Assembly: GCA_030039575.1 (NCBI GenBank) | Contig: JASHVH010000228.1 | Location: 1 to 5,531 of the forward strand | Length of the DNA: 5,531 nucleotides | Origin: Acidimicrobiales bacterium | Lineage (GTDB): Bacteria; Actinomycetota; Acidimicrobiia; Acidimicrobiales; Palsa-688 | Direction of reading: 5' to 3' | Shown here: piece after piece, positions 1 to 5,531 of the stretch | How the letters are laid out: every line of letters starts with the position of its first letter | Numbering within the stretch: position 1 is the first letter of the stretch | Program-made: the position numbers and the translations under genes | The notes under the pieces: model-generated | The model's input: the letters and a program-made list of their open reading frames with translations, nothing else | Databases searched by the model: none | Told to the model about the DNA's origin: nothing

Positions 1-322
1 GCTGGGCCTGGACGCAGCGGGACTGGTAGCCGGCCCGGCATATGTCGCAGGTGTTGTCGGAGGCGAAGAACGAACCGACCACGAAGTCACCGGCCTTGAT
101 GGTGGTGACCTCGTCGCCCAGCTGCTCGACGACACCCACGTACTCGTGCCCCATCGGGGTGGGGTCGGTCACACCGTCGGCTCCCCGCCAAGGCCAAAGG
201 TCGGACCCGCAGATGCAGGTGGCGGACAGGCGAATGATGGCGTCGGTCGGGGCGACGAGCAGCGGGTCGGGGCGGTCGATGACCTCTACGTCGCCGGGGG
301 CGTGCATTACGGCACCACGCAT
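1..322 (-). CDS. Zinc-dependent alcohol dehydrogenase (medium-chain), N-terminal part, cut by the window edge
   Basis: The visible 107 residues are the GroES-like catalytic domain of a zinc-dependent medium-chain dehydrogenase, a cytoplasmic NAD(P)-dependent alcohol/aldehyde oxidoreductase. The start MRGAVMHAPGDVEV is typical. The catalytic zinc site is seen as C38 in CGSD (38-41) and H59-E60 in GHEYVG. The structural zinc lobe is present as C92, C95 and C103 in the spacing CxxCxxGxxxxC. Family members are usually about 340-390 residues, so roughly the last two thirds, including the Rossmann cofactor domain, lie beyond the left edge. The ATG at 322-320 is chosen because the family begins here and a strong ribosome binding site precedes it. 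The gene diverges from an MmyB-like regulator, a plausible controller. The substrate cannot be read from this part. No frameshift or lost residue is seen. Confidence 0.94.
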   Translation of the reverse strand, partial: MRGAVMHAPGDVEVIDRPDPLLVAPTDAIIRLSATCICGSDLWPWRGADGVTDPTPMGHEYVGVVEQLGDEVTTIKAGDFVVGSFFASDNTCDICRAGYQSRCVQAQ

Positions 323-330
323 CACAACTT

Positions 331-337
331 CTCCTTT
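331..337 (-). promoter_or_regulatory. Ribosome binding site of the alcohol dehydrogenase
   Basis: On the minus strand AAAGGAG lies 8 nt before the ATG at 322. It is a good Shine-Dalgarno match and fixes the start. It contrasts with the divergent regulator gene, which lacks any such site. Confidence 0.75.
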
Positions 338-473
338 GTTGCAGTTGGTACTCGCCGGCCGGTCCGCCGGGGGCGGCCAGGCCATGTACTCAGGAAACCA
401 AGCGCCGGGTCGTCGAGGAAGTCCCTGCTGAGAGGTGTACCGGCAGGGCACCCCACAGCCGGCCCGCCGCATT

Positions 474-479
474 TACCCT
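474..479 (+). promoter_or_regulatory. Candidate -10 box giving a leaderless transcript of the MmyB-like regulator
   Basis: The hexamer TACCCT fits the actinobacterial -10 pattern TANNNT. If the GTG at 486 is the transcription start (+1), the box occupies exactly -12 to -7. No Shine-Dalgarno sequence is visible before the GTG, which fits a leaderless mRNA, a common class in actinobacteria. No convincing -35 element is seen. The position is observed; the promoter function is inferred. Confidence 0.42.
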
Positions 480-485
480 TGGGAT

Positions 486-1400
486 GTGGACAACCGTCAA
501 GAGGTCCGAGAGTTCCTCCAGTCCCGGCGGGCCAAGGTCACGCCCGGCCAAGCCGGCTTGCCCGCCGGTGGTGCTCGCCGGGTGGCCGGCCTGCGCCGCA
601 GCGAGGTGGCCGCCCTGGCCGGGATGAGCGTCGAGTACTACGCCAAGCTGGAGCGGGGCGCGCTGGCCGGCGCCTCGACCGGGGTGCTCGAGTCCCTCGC
701 CCGGGCCCTCCAGCTCGACGACGCTGAGCGTGCGCACCTTTTCGACCTGGCCCGGGCGGCGGACGGGACGAGCGCCCTGGCCCGCCCACGGCGCCGCTCG
801 GCCCGGTCGTGGACGGTGCGTCCCAGCCTCCAGTGGGCCCTCGACGCCGTGACCGCCGGCCCGGCGTTCGTACGCAACGGCCGGCTGGACCTGCTGGCCG
901 CCAACCCTCTCGCCCACATCTTCTACGACGAGGTCTACGCCAACCCGCAGGGCCCGCCGAACCTGGCCCGCTATGCCTTCTTGGACTCGGCCTCGCACCG
1001 GTTCTACCCGGACTGGGAACAGATAGCCGATATCACGGTGGCCATCTTGCGGACCGAGGCCGGCCGCGACCCGCACGACAAAGAGCTGCACGACCTCATC
1101 GGGGAGCTGTCCACTCGCAGCGACGAGTTCCGCACCCGCTGGGCCGCGCACAATGTCCGCCACCACGGCAGCGGGGCCAAGAACTACCACCACCACCTCG
1201 CCGGCGACCTCTCCCTCGCCTATGAGAGCTTGGAGATGGCGGCTGAGCCCGGCCTCACCCTCACTATTTACACCGCCGAGCCGGGGTCTCCCTCCGAAGA
1301 CCGGCTCCGCTTGCTGGCGTCATGGGCCGCGTCCCAAGACGGGGAGAAACGCCAGGACAAGCCCGAAAAGAGCAGCGAATCTGCGATCTCACGCAACTAG
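486..1400 (+). CDS. MmyB-like helix-turn-helix transcriptional regulator
   Basis: A 304-residue cytoplasmic DNA-binding regulator of the XRE-like/MmyB type. Residues 1-90 hold the helix-turn-helix: MDNRQEVREFLQSRRAKVTP opens the protein, and RRSEVAALAGMSVEYYAKLERG (37-58) gives the recognition region. About residues 105-280 match the MmyB-like ligand-binding domain, including the conserved stretch with RWAAHNVRHHGSGAKNYHHHLAG (218-240) followed by LAYESLEM. This PAS-like domain is thought to bind a small, possibly fatty-acid-like ligand; the ligand here is unknown. The GTG at 486 is preferred over an in-frame GTG at 435 because family members begin MDNRxEVREFL and the extra 17 upstream residues match nothing. 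The last 20 or so residues are a polar Lys/Ser-rich tail. It diverges from a zinc alcohol dehydrogenase, an arrangement often seen for this family beside oxidoreductases, so control of that gene is a reasonable inference. Confidence 0.94.
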   Translation: MDNRQEVREFLQSRRAKVTPGQAGLPAGGARRVAGLRRSEVAALAGMSVEYYAKLERGALAGASTGVLESLARALQLDDAERAHLFDLARAADGTSALARPRRRSARSWTVRPSLQWALDAVTAGPAFVRNGRLDLLAANPLAHIFYDEVYANPQGPPNLARYAFLDSASHRFYPDWEQIADITVAILRTEAGRDPHDKELHDLIGELSTRSDEFRTRWAAHNVRHHGSGAKNYHHHLAGDLSLAYESLEMAAEPGLTLTIYTAEPGSPSEDRLRLLASWAASQDGEKRQDKPEKSSESAISRN

Positions 1401-1437
1401 GCCTTCGACTCGTTTTCCGGCCCCGTGAGCAATGCGC

Positions 1438-1467
1438 CCATGGGGAGCTTGCACTCCCAAGGCTTTT
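1438..1467 (+). terminator. Weak terminator-like hairpin after the MmyB-like regulator
   Basis: GGGAG (1443-1447) pairs with CTCCC (1454-1458) around a 6-nt loop. Interrupted outer pairing (CC...T with A...GG) extends the stem, and CTTTT (1463-1467) follows. It sits 37 nt after the stop codon, where a terminator is expected. The stem is imperfect and the T-run short, so the call is tentative. Confidence 0.3.
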
Positions 1468-1577
1468 CAAGAGCTGCTGCAGCTGTCGTTACTGTCGGCT
1501 ACTATAGGCCTGAACAGCACTTTTGTGTTCGGCGCTTCGCCTGAATTGGCCGCTGTTGGTTCTCTTAGGCCGTGAAG

Positions 1578-1597
1578 TATGGACCAAAATATGGACC
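1578..1597. repeat. Short direct repeat TATGGACC, 12-bp period
   Basis: TATGGACC occurs at 1578-1585 and again at 1590-1597, separated by AAAA. The pair lies in the spacer between the convergent regulator and hicA-like genes and is locally richer in A/T than its surroundings. A 12-bp period could mark a protein-binding site or a recombination scar; no function is shown by the sequence. Confidence 0.5.
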
Positions 1598-1637
1598 GCT
1601 AAGAAACCTTGTCAGAAGCAGCGTGGCGCTTGCTCGC

Positions 1638-1880
1638 CTATCCGAAGAGCCGCTCCTCGAGTTCTGATCTCGAGATCCGATGGTGCGCCGCCACATCCGA
1701 AAGGATCCCAGCCAGCGTGCCCACTCGAAGTTGCCCGGCCGGGAGCGTCACTCGGTGTTCTCCCGCGGTGAGCGTCGTCAGCCGCAGATGGCTTCCGGTC
1801 TGACGAACGATCTCGTAGCCGTAGTGACGCCGAAGGAGCACCGCAAGTTCTCGTCCCGTCAGGTCTCGAGGCAGCCTCAA
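1638..1880 (-). CDS. hicA: HicA-like toxin (mRNA interferase family)
   Basis: An 80-residue protein matching the HicA fold, a small double-stranded-RNA-binding-like domain that in characterised members cleaves mRNA. The opening MRLPRDLTGRELAVLLRR, then GYEIVRQTGSHLRL (21-34) with the expected active-site histidine H31 in GSH, and RVGTLAGILSDVA (52-64) are the family marks. Length is normal. The start is a TTG at 1880-1878; it overlaps the stop of the upstream HicB-like gene by 4 nt (TTGA), which points to translational coupling. The usual P-x-H element before the GTL motif reads PAGQ, so a commonly conserved second histidine is absent and the loop appears about one residue shorter. Family assignment is strong; whether the protein is an active toxin is not known. 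Confidence 0.86.
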   Translation of the reverse strand: MRLPRDLTGRELAVLLRRHYGYEIVRQTGSHLRLTTLTAGEHRVTLPAGQLRVGTLAGILSDVAAHHRISRSELEERLFG

Positions 1881-2089
1881 ACGGTCAGCAGCTCGTCGCG
1901 CACGAAGCGGAGACGCAGCACAGATGGCCGCTCGCCGTCGTCGAAGTGGCCCAGGACGGCATCGCGGACCATTGCCCTCAATTGCGCCAAATCGTCGGCC
2001 TCGGTGAAAATCGACTCGCCGAGAGCCCGGGCTGTGTAACCACCTTCCGGCGCTTCTTCCACCACAAAGACGAGTTCAGACTGCGGCAT
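1877..2089 (-). CDS. hicB: HicB-like antitoxin, single-domain form
   Basis: A 70-residue protein with the sequence LVFVVEEAPEGGYTARALGESIFTEADDLAQLRAMVRDAV (6-45), the small alpha/beta HicB-like fold. Close relatives beside hicA are often mislabelled as a 2-oxoisovalerate dehydrogenase subunit; nothing here supports an enzyme role. It is expected to bind and neutralise the HicA-like product. It is shorter than classical HicB proteins and has no room for the C-terminal HTH or ribbon-helix-helix DNA-binding domain, so self-repression may be lost or supplied otherwise. The ATG at 2089 is preferred because relatives start a few residues before LVFVVEEAPEGGY; an in-frame TTG at 2110 would add MSYYSGY. 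No clear Shine-Dalgarno site precedes either start. It is first in a two-gene leftward operon. Confidence 0.78.
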   Translation of the reverse strand: MPQSELVFVVEEAPEGGYTARALGESIFTEADDLAQLRAMVRDAVLGHFDDGERPSVLRLRFVRDELLTV

Positions 2090-2117
2090 ATAGCCAGAGT
2101 AGTAACTCAAAGACCCG

Positions 2118-2147
2118 ATTCCAGCTGCCCGGCCTTAATGCTGTCAT
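2118..2147 (-). promoter_or_regulatory. Candidate promoter of the hicBA-like operon
   Basis: On the minus strand ATGACA (2147-2142, five of six to TTGACA) is followed after 18 nt by TGGAAT (2123-2118, four of six to TATAAT). Transcription would begin near 2111, leaving a leader of about 20 nt before the ATG at 2089. The match is moderate and untested. Confidence 0.3.
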
Positions 2148-2760
2148 CGGTGTCGCTCGCCAGCCAGATGGGACCACCCGCGCGGCGACTCCAACCGGTA
2201 GGCACACGCGGGCTCGGTGGTCGGGCGCGCATCCCGTCGTCGCCGCGCTAATCCCTGCCGATGCCCTATGACCCGGTCCAGCTCGGCCAAGCGCGCGTGA
2301 CCGCAACACTGCGCAAGTAGATAGGCCGTGCGCCGTGCAGACCGCCCGTTTGGTCGGGGCCGTCACTCAGGAGTGCACGGCTCTGCGCGCGTGGAAAATC
2401 CGCGCTTGTCCCCGAATGCCAACTGTGTGGTGTTCATTGAAGAGCACGCCTTTGCCTGAGAGGGAAGGAGGTCTGCGGTGGTCGCGCGGGTCGCGCATCC
2501 GGAGGCCACAGGCTGCTGATGACGTCGTCGCCGAGGGGGGCGATGGGTCGATGGGCAGTCAGTGTAATTGTGGCGTCGGCAGCCACCAGAGACTGCCCAC
2601 TGGCGGTCATCTGAGGGACGGCAACGGTCGTCGCTCTCCATGGCCGGCAGGGGAGGGCCAAACAGGTCAGGTAGCGCCGGTCGGAGCGCGTCGGCGGCGG
2701 GCCGGCGAACCACTGTCGGGCGCACCGGTTCACCAGTTCGGGCCGTCATGCCTTAGAGGC
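2148..2760. other. Gene-free gap of about 600 bp between the hicBA-like operon and the SARP-type gene
   Basis: I recognise no protein family in any frame here. The open frames that cross it are short or are extensions of frames lying opposite the large regulator gene. It does contain an 8-bp inverted repeat (GCCGTGCA at 2332-2339 with TGCACGGC at 2374-2381), a perfect Shine-Dalgarno string at 2465-2472 before a 13-codon ORF, a tandem CGATGGG repeat (2541-2547 and 2549-2555) and a nested stem-loop at 2552-2599. No tRNA, rRNA or CRISPR is seen. A decayed mobile element or an unannotated regulatory RNA would both fit. Confidence 0.5.
2552..2599. repeat. Nested inverted repeat (stem-loop)
   Basis: TGGGCAGTC (2552-2560) is perfectly complementary to GACTGCCCA (2591-2599). 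Inside it GTGGC (2570-2574) pairs with GCCAC (2582-2586) around a 7-nt loop, so both strands can form a two-stage hairpin with an internal loop of 9 and 4 nt. No T-run follows on either strand, so it is not an ordinary intrinsic terminator. It could be a structured RNA, a mobile-element end or a protein-binding site. Confidence 0.5.
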
Positions 2761-5531
2761 CTAGCCCAGGGGCTGGGGAGCGAAGATGGCGGCAGCCCTG
2801 GCTTGGCGGTCCGCCTGCCACCAGGACGTGGCCAGTCGGCGGCCCGAAGCGAACGCCTCCTCGAACGCGTCCGGCCCGAGCTCCTCCCGCAGCTTGCGCC
2901 AGTCTCTTTCTGCGGGCGCGGCCTCGGTCGGCGACAGTACGCTCCCGAGGTGTTCGAACAGGCCTTGGGAGATGCCGTGCAACGATGCCGCCCGCCGTGC
3001 CTGGCCTTGGGCGGACGCGCACAAGGCCAGGCCGAAGATGCTATAGGCCTGTTGGTGCCGGCTCCCGGCCCGCTCTGCGACCGCGAACGCGTCCGAGTAA
3101 GACGCCCAGGCCGAAGCCAGGTCCCCCTGTAGGACGGCCGCCAGCCCGGAATTGCCGTACATCAAGCAGAGCATCGCGCTGTCGCCCATCACGGAGGCGG
3201 CAATGCCGATCCCCTCTTGGAGATGGGCCCGGGCGCGGGCCAGGTCGCCGGAGGCGATCTCGGTGTCGGCCAGGTTGTTGAGCGCCCGGCTGAGCCCGAA
3301 CCGGTCCCCGTTGGCGCGGAACAGCGCCACCGCCTGCTCCTGGCACTCGCGAGCGAACCCCCTGTCAGGATCTCCGCTCGGGGCCATGGCCAGGGCACGC
3401 CCAAGGAGGTAGGGGTCGCCGCTCTGGCGGGCCATCTCGATGGCCTCGTTCGCCATGGCCCGGACCGCGGGGTTGCTGCTGTCACCTTGGAAATAGGCCC
3501 CGAACGTGCGCAACCACAGGAAGTCGACCGTGGTCGGGGTGTCACTATGGGAGCGGGCCATGGCAAGGCCCTCTTCGACCCGGGCGAGGTCCATGGCCAG
3601 CTCCCCGGTCCACCTCTTCTGGCTGAGCAGCGTCAGCAGCGCCTGCGCTCGCAACCGGCTGGGGGCCTGGGCGGCGGGCAAGCTGAGGACTGCCTCGGCG
3701 AGCTCGATGTCCTCCCGGTAGCGTGCCCGCATGTCCCAGTACCAACGCTGGGCGACCACCAGGCGCAGCGCCTCCTCGGCCCCGTCGCCTGCGCCGAGCA
3801 GCGTCGCGGCGGCCACCCGGAGGTTGCCCAGGTCCTCGTCGAGGCGTGCCAGCCACTCGGCCTGTGCCGGGCCTATCAGCTCCGGGGCGGCCGCCTCGGC
3901 CAGCTCCAGGTAGGCCCGGGCGTGGGACCTCGCCACGGCGTCGGCCTCGCCGCTTTCGGCCAAGCGCTCCGAGGCGTACTGGCGGACTGTCTCCAGCAGC
4001 CGGTAGCGGCCCACCCGGCTGGCGGGCTCCATTTCGACCAGGCTCCGGTCGACCAGCGCACCGAGGTGGCCGGCGACCTCGGCCCTGGTCAGCGTCCCGC
4101 CGGCGCACACATGCTCGGCCTGGTCGAGGCGCCAACCGCCGGCGAAGACGGACAGGCGGCGGAGCACGGCCTGTTCCGGTGGTCCCAGCATCTCGTACGA
4201 CCAGCCGATGAGGGCCTCCAGCGTTTGGTGGCGGGGCGGGGCGGTGCGGCGCCCACCGCTCAGGAGCGAGAACCTGTCGGCCAGCCGGGCCTCCATGTCG
4301 AAGACCGACATGGACCGCAGCCGGGCGGCGGCGAGCTCGAGCGCCAGGGGGAGGCCGTCGAGGTGCTGGCAGATGGCCGCCGCCGCTCCTGCGTTGGCGT
4401 CGTCGAGGACGAAACCGGGCCGCTGCGCCGAGGCGCGCTCGACGAACAGCCGTACGGCGTCCGAGGTAGCGGCTTCCTCGGCCCCGAGCCCCCCGCCGTA
4501 GAGGGCCGGAGTAGGCAGGGGGGCGAGGCGGAAGACCTGCTCGCCGTCCACTCCAAGCGGCTCACGGCTGGTGGCGAGCACGTGGACGCCCGGGCACCCC
4601 CTCAACAGCGCCTCGACCACCCCGGCGCACGCCTCCGCCAGGTGCTCGCAGTTGTCCAGGACCAACAAGGGCCGTTCTTCGCCCAACGCGTCGACGATGG
4701 TCTCGAGTAGAGGCCGCCCGGGCTGCTCGGGCACCCCGAGCGCCTCCGCCACCACTGCCGCCACCAGGTCGGGGTTGCGCAGCGACGCCAGCTCCACCAG
4801 CCGAACGCCGTCGTCGAAACGGCCGGTCAAGGTGGCGGCAACCTCGAGGGCCAGCCGGGTCTTGCCCACCCCGCCGGTGCCCACGACCACGGCCAAGCGG
4901 TGGGCCTCGACCAGTTGGCCGAGCACCCCGGTCTCTGCTCCCCGGCCGACGAGGTCCGCCAGCGCCCGGGGGAGGTTGTGGCCTCGGCGCCCGGTCGCCC
5001 TGGTCAGCTCGGCCCGCCCGGCCTGAGGACCGGTCTGGGCACCAGGCGGGGCGGCGATGTCCGGCGATTGCCGCAGGACAGCCACCTCCAACGCCTGCAG
5101 GGCCGGCCCGGGGTCTATGCCGAGCTCCTCGGCCAGCACGGCCCGTCCCTGGCGGTAGACGGCGAGGGCGTCGGCCTGGCGGCCCGAGCGGTACAGGGCA
5201 ACCATCAATTGGCCCCGCAGGCCCTCTCGCAGGGGGTTGTCGTGGACGAGCGCCTCGAGTTCGGGGACAACGCCGTGGTGCCGGCCCAGGGCCAGGTCCG
5301 CATCTATGCGCCGTTCGAGGGCGACCATTCGCGACTCTTCGAGTCGAGCGGCATCGCCAGCCAACACGTCGGTAGGGGCCCCGGCCAGGGCCGGGCCCCG
5401 CCACAGCGCCAAGGCTTCGCCCAAGCGCCGCGAAAGCTCCGCCTGCCCTCCGCCTGAGCCAGTCGTGAGGGCCTCGAACCGCTCGATGTCGAGCTCGCCC
5501 GGGCCGACTTCGAGCACGTACCCTGAGGCCA
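2761..5531 (-). CDS. AfsR/SARP-type transcriptional regulator: BTAD, NB-ARC ATPase and TPR-like C-terminus; N-terminus beyond the edge
   Basis: The frame is open for 922 codons and runs off the right edge. Residues below count from an internal GTG at 5517 that is not the true start, because the frame continues upstream with ...ASGY, the usual lead into this domain. Residues 1-150 are the bacterial transcriptional activation domain (LEVGPGELDIERFEAL; ALALWRGPAL; MVALYRSGRQADALAVYR; ELGIDPGPAL). Residues about 180-460 are an NB-ARC/AP-type ATPase: Walker A GTGGVGKT (213-220), Walker B LLVLDN (284-289), sensor-like ATSREPLG (315-322) and GLPLALELAA (388-397). About 480-850 is helical, TPR-like, and the end (DWRKLREELGPDAFEEAFASGR, 872-893) resembles the tail of such regulators. 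An OmpR-like winged-helix DNA-binding domain of roughly 90 residues is expected upstream, outside the window. Such proteins act as nucleotide-gated transcription activators, often of secondary metabolism; the target here is unknown. No frameshift or lost motif is seen. The stop is TAG at 2763-2761. Confidence 0.94.
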   Translation of the reverse strand, partial: ASGYVLEVGPGELDIERFEALTTGSGGGQAELSRRLGEALALWRGPALAGAPTDVLAGDAARLEESRMVALERRIDADLALGRHHGVVPELEALVHDNPLREGLRGQLMVALYRSGRQADALAVYRQGRAVLAEELGIDPGPALQALEVAVLRQSPDIAAPPGAQTGPQAGRAELTRATGRRGHNLPRALADLVGRGAETGVLGQLVEAHRLAVVVGTGGVGKTRLALEVAATLTGRFDDGVRLVELASLRNPDLVAAVVAEALGVPEQPGRPLLETIVDALGEERPLLVLDNCEHLAEACAGVVEALLRGCPGVHVLATSREPLGVDGEQVFRLAPLPTPALYGGGLGAEEAATSDAVRLFVERASAQRPGFVLDDANAGAAAAICQHLDGLPLALELAAARLRSMSVFDMEARLADRFSLLSGGRRTAPPRHQTLEALIGWSYEMLGPPEQAVLRRLSVFAGGWRLDQAEHVCAGGTLTRAEVAGHLGALVDRSLVEMEPASRVGRYRLLETVRQYASERLAESGEADAVARSHARAYLELAEAAAPELIGPAQAEWLARLDEDLGNLRVAAATLLGAGDGAEEALRLVVAQRWYWDMRARYREDIELAEAVLSLPAAQAPSRLRAQALLTLLSQKRWTGELAMDLARVEEGLAMARSHSDTPTTVDFLWLRTFGAYFQGDSSNPAVRAMANEAIEMARQSGDPYLLGRALAMAPSGDPDRGFARECQEQAVALFRANGDRFGLSRALNNLADTEIASGDLARARAHLQEGIGIAASVMGDSAMLCLMYGNSGLAAVLQGDLASAWASYSDAFAVAERAGSRHQQAYSIFGLALCASAQGQARRAASLHGISQGLFEHLGSVLSPTEAAPAERDWRKLREELGPDAFEEAFASGRRLATSWWQADRQARAAAIFAPQPLG

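Noticed and set aside
390..1196. A 268-codon minus-strand frame opposite the MmyB-like regulator.
   Set aside because: It is antisense to a well-supported gene, has no recognisable domain and would block the dehydrogenase promoter region.
1472..1484. Small perfect hairpin AGCTG-CTG-CAGCT in the convergent spacer.
   Set aside because: Five base pairs with a 3-nt loop and no T-run; expected by chance in G/C-rich DNA.
2076..2366. A 96-codon minus-strand frame upstream of and overlapping the hicB-like gene.
   Set aside because: It overlaps the hicB-like gene in another frame, shows no family resemblance and has no ribosome binding site that I can see.
2332..2381. An 8-bp inverted repeat GCCGTGCA/TGCACGGC with a 34-nt loop.
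   Set aside because: One such repeat is expected by chance in a gap of this length and composition; it is mentioned in the gap entry but not called as a feature.
2449..2464. On the minus strand this reads CCCTCTCAGGCAAAGG, identical in its core to the CTCTCAGGCAAA signature of glycine riboswitches.
   Set aside because: The other conserved parts of the aptamer (the GGAGAG-type 5' strand and the GCCGAAGG-GCAA region) are not found upstream on that strand, and no glycine-cleavage or transporter gene follows. An Rfam covariance search for RF00504 would settle it.
2454..2475. Plus-strand CCTGAGAGGGAAGG resembles the CTGAGA element of a TPP riboswitch.
   Set aside because: The second conserved half (ACCTGAT...GGATAAT-like) is missing downstream and no thiamine gene is present.
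2704..2734. Hairpin GGCGAACC/GGTTCACC just past the end of the SARP-type gene, considered as its terminator.
   Set aside because: It has a central mismatch, a 15-nt loop and no T-run on the minus strand.
3217..4710. A 497-codon open frame on the plus strand opposite the large regulator.
   Set aside because: It is a long antisense shadow produced by high GC content. The minus-strand frame carries clear BTAD and NB-ARC motifs, while this one shows no domain and has low-complexity Gly/Gln/Ala content.

Overview
The window looks like chromosomal DNA from a high-GC actinomycete-type bacterium. The support is strong G/C bias at third codon positions, an MmyB-type helix-turn-helix regulator, an AfsR/SARP-type regulator with BTAD, NB-ARC and TPR-like parts, and GTG/TTG starts. 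The genus cannot be told from the sequence.

Left edge (1-1400): a divergent pair. A zinc-dependent medium-chain alcohol dehydrogenase reads leftward out of the window; only its first 107 codons are visible. An MmyB-like regulator reads rightward from a GTG at 486. They share a 163-bp intergenic region. The dehydrogenase has a clear Shine-Dalgarno site. The regulator has none, but has a TANNNT box exactly where a leaderless transcript would need it. The arrangement suggests, without proving, that the regulator controls the dehydrogenase and itself.

Middle (1401-2147): a convergent spacer with a weak terminator-like hairpin and a 12-bp-period direct repeat, then a leftward two-gene toxin-antitoxin-like operon. 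A 70-residue HicB-like protein comes first and an 80-residue HicA-like protein second, overlapping by 4 nt (TTGA). The HicB-like partner is too short to carry a DNA-binding domain, and the order is antitoxin before toxin.

Gap (2148-2760): about 600 bp with no gene I can recognise. It holds a nested inverted repeat (2552-2599) and a perfect 8-nt Shine-Dalgarno match ahead of a 13-codon ORF that overlaps a 31-codon ORF by TGATG. It may be decayed mobile DNA or a regulatory/structured-RNA region; nothing is decisive.

Right half (2761-5531): one very large leftward gene for an AfsR/SARP-type regulator. The BTAD domain, NB-ARC-type ATPase and TPR-like C-terminal half are visible. The start and the expected winged-helix DNA-binding domain lie beyond the right edge.

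I see no convincing undescribed multi-gene system. The most notable items are the minimal HicB-HicA pair, the leaderless regulator promoter and the structured, gene-free gap.
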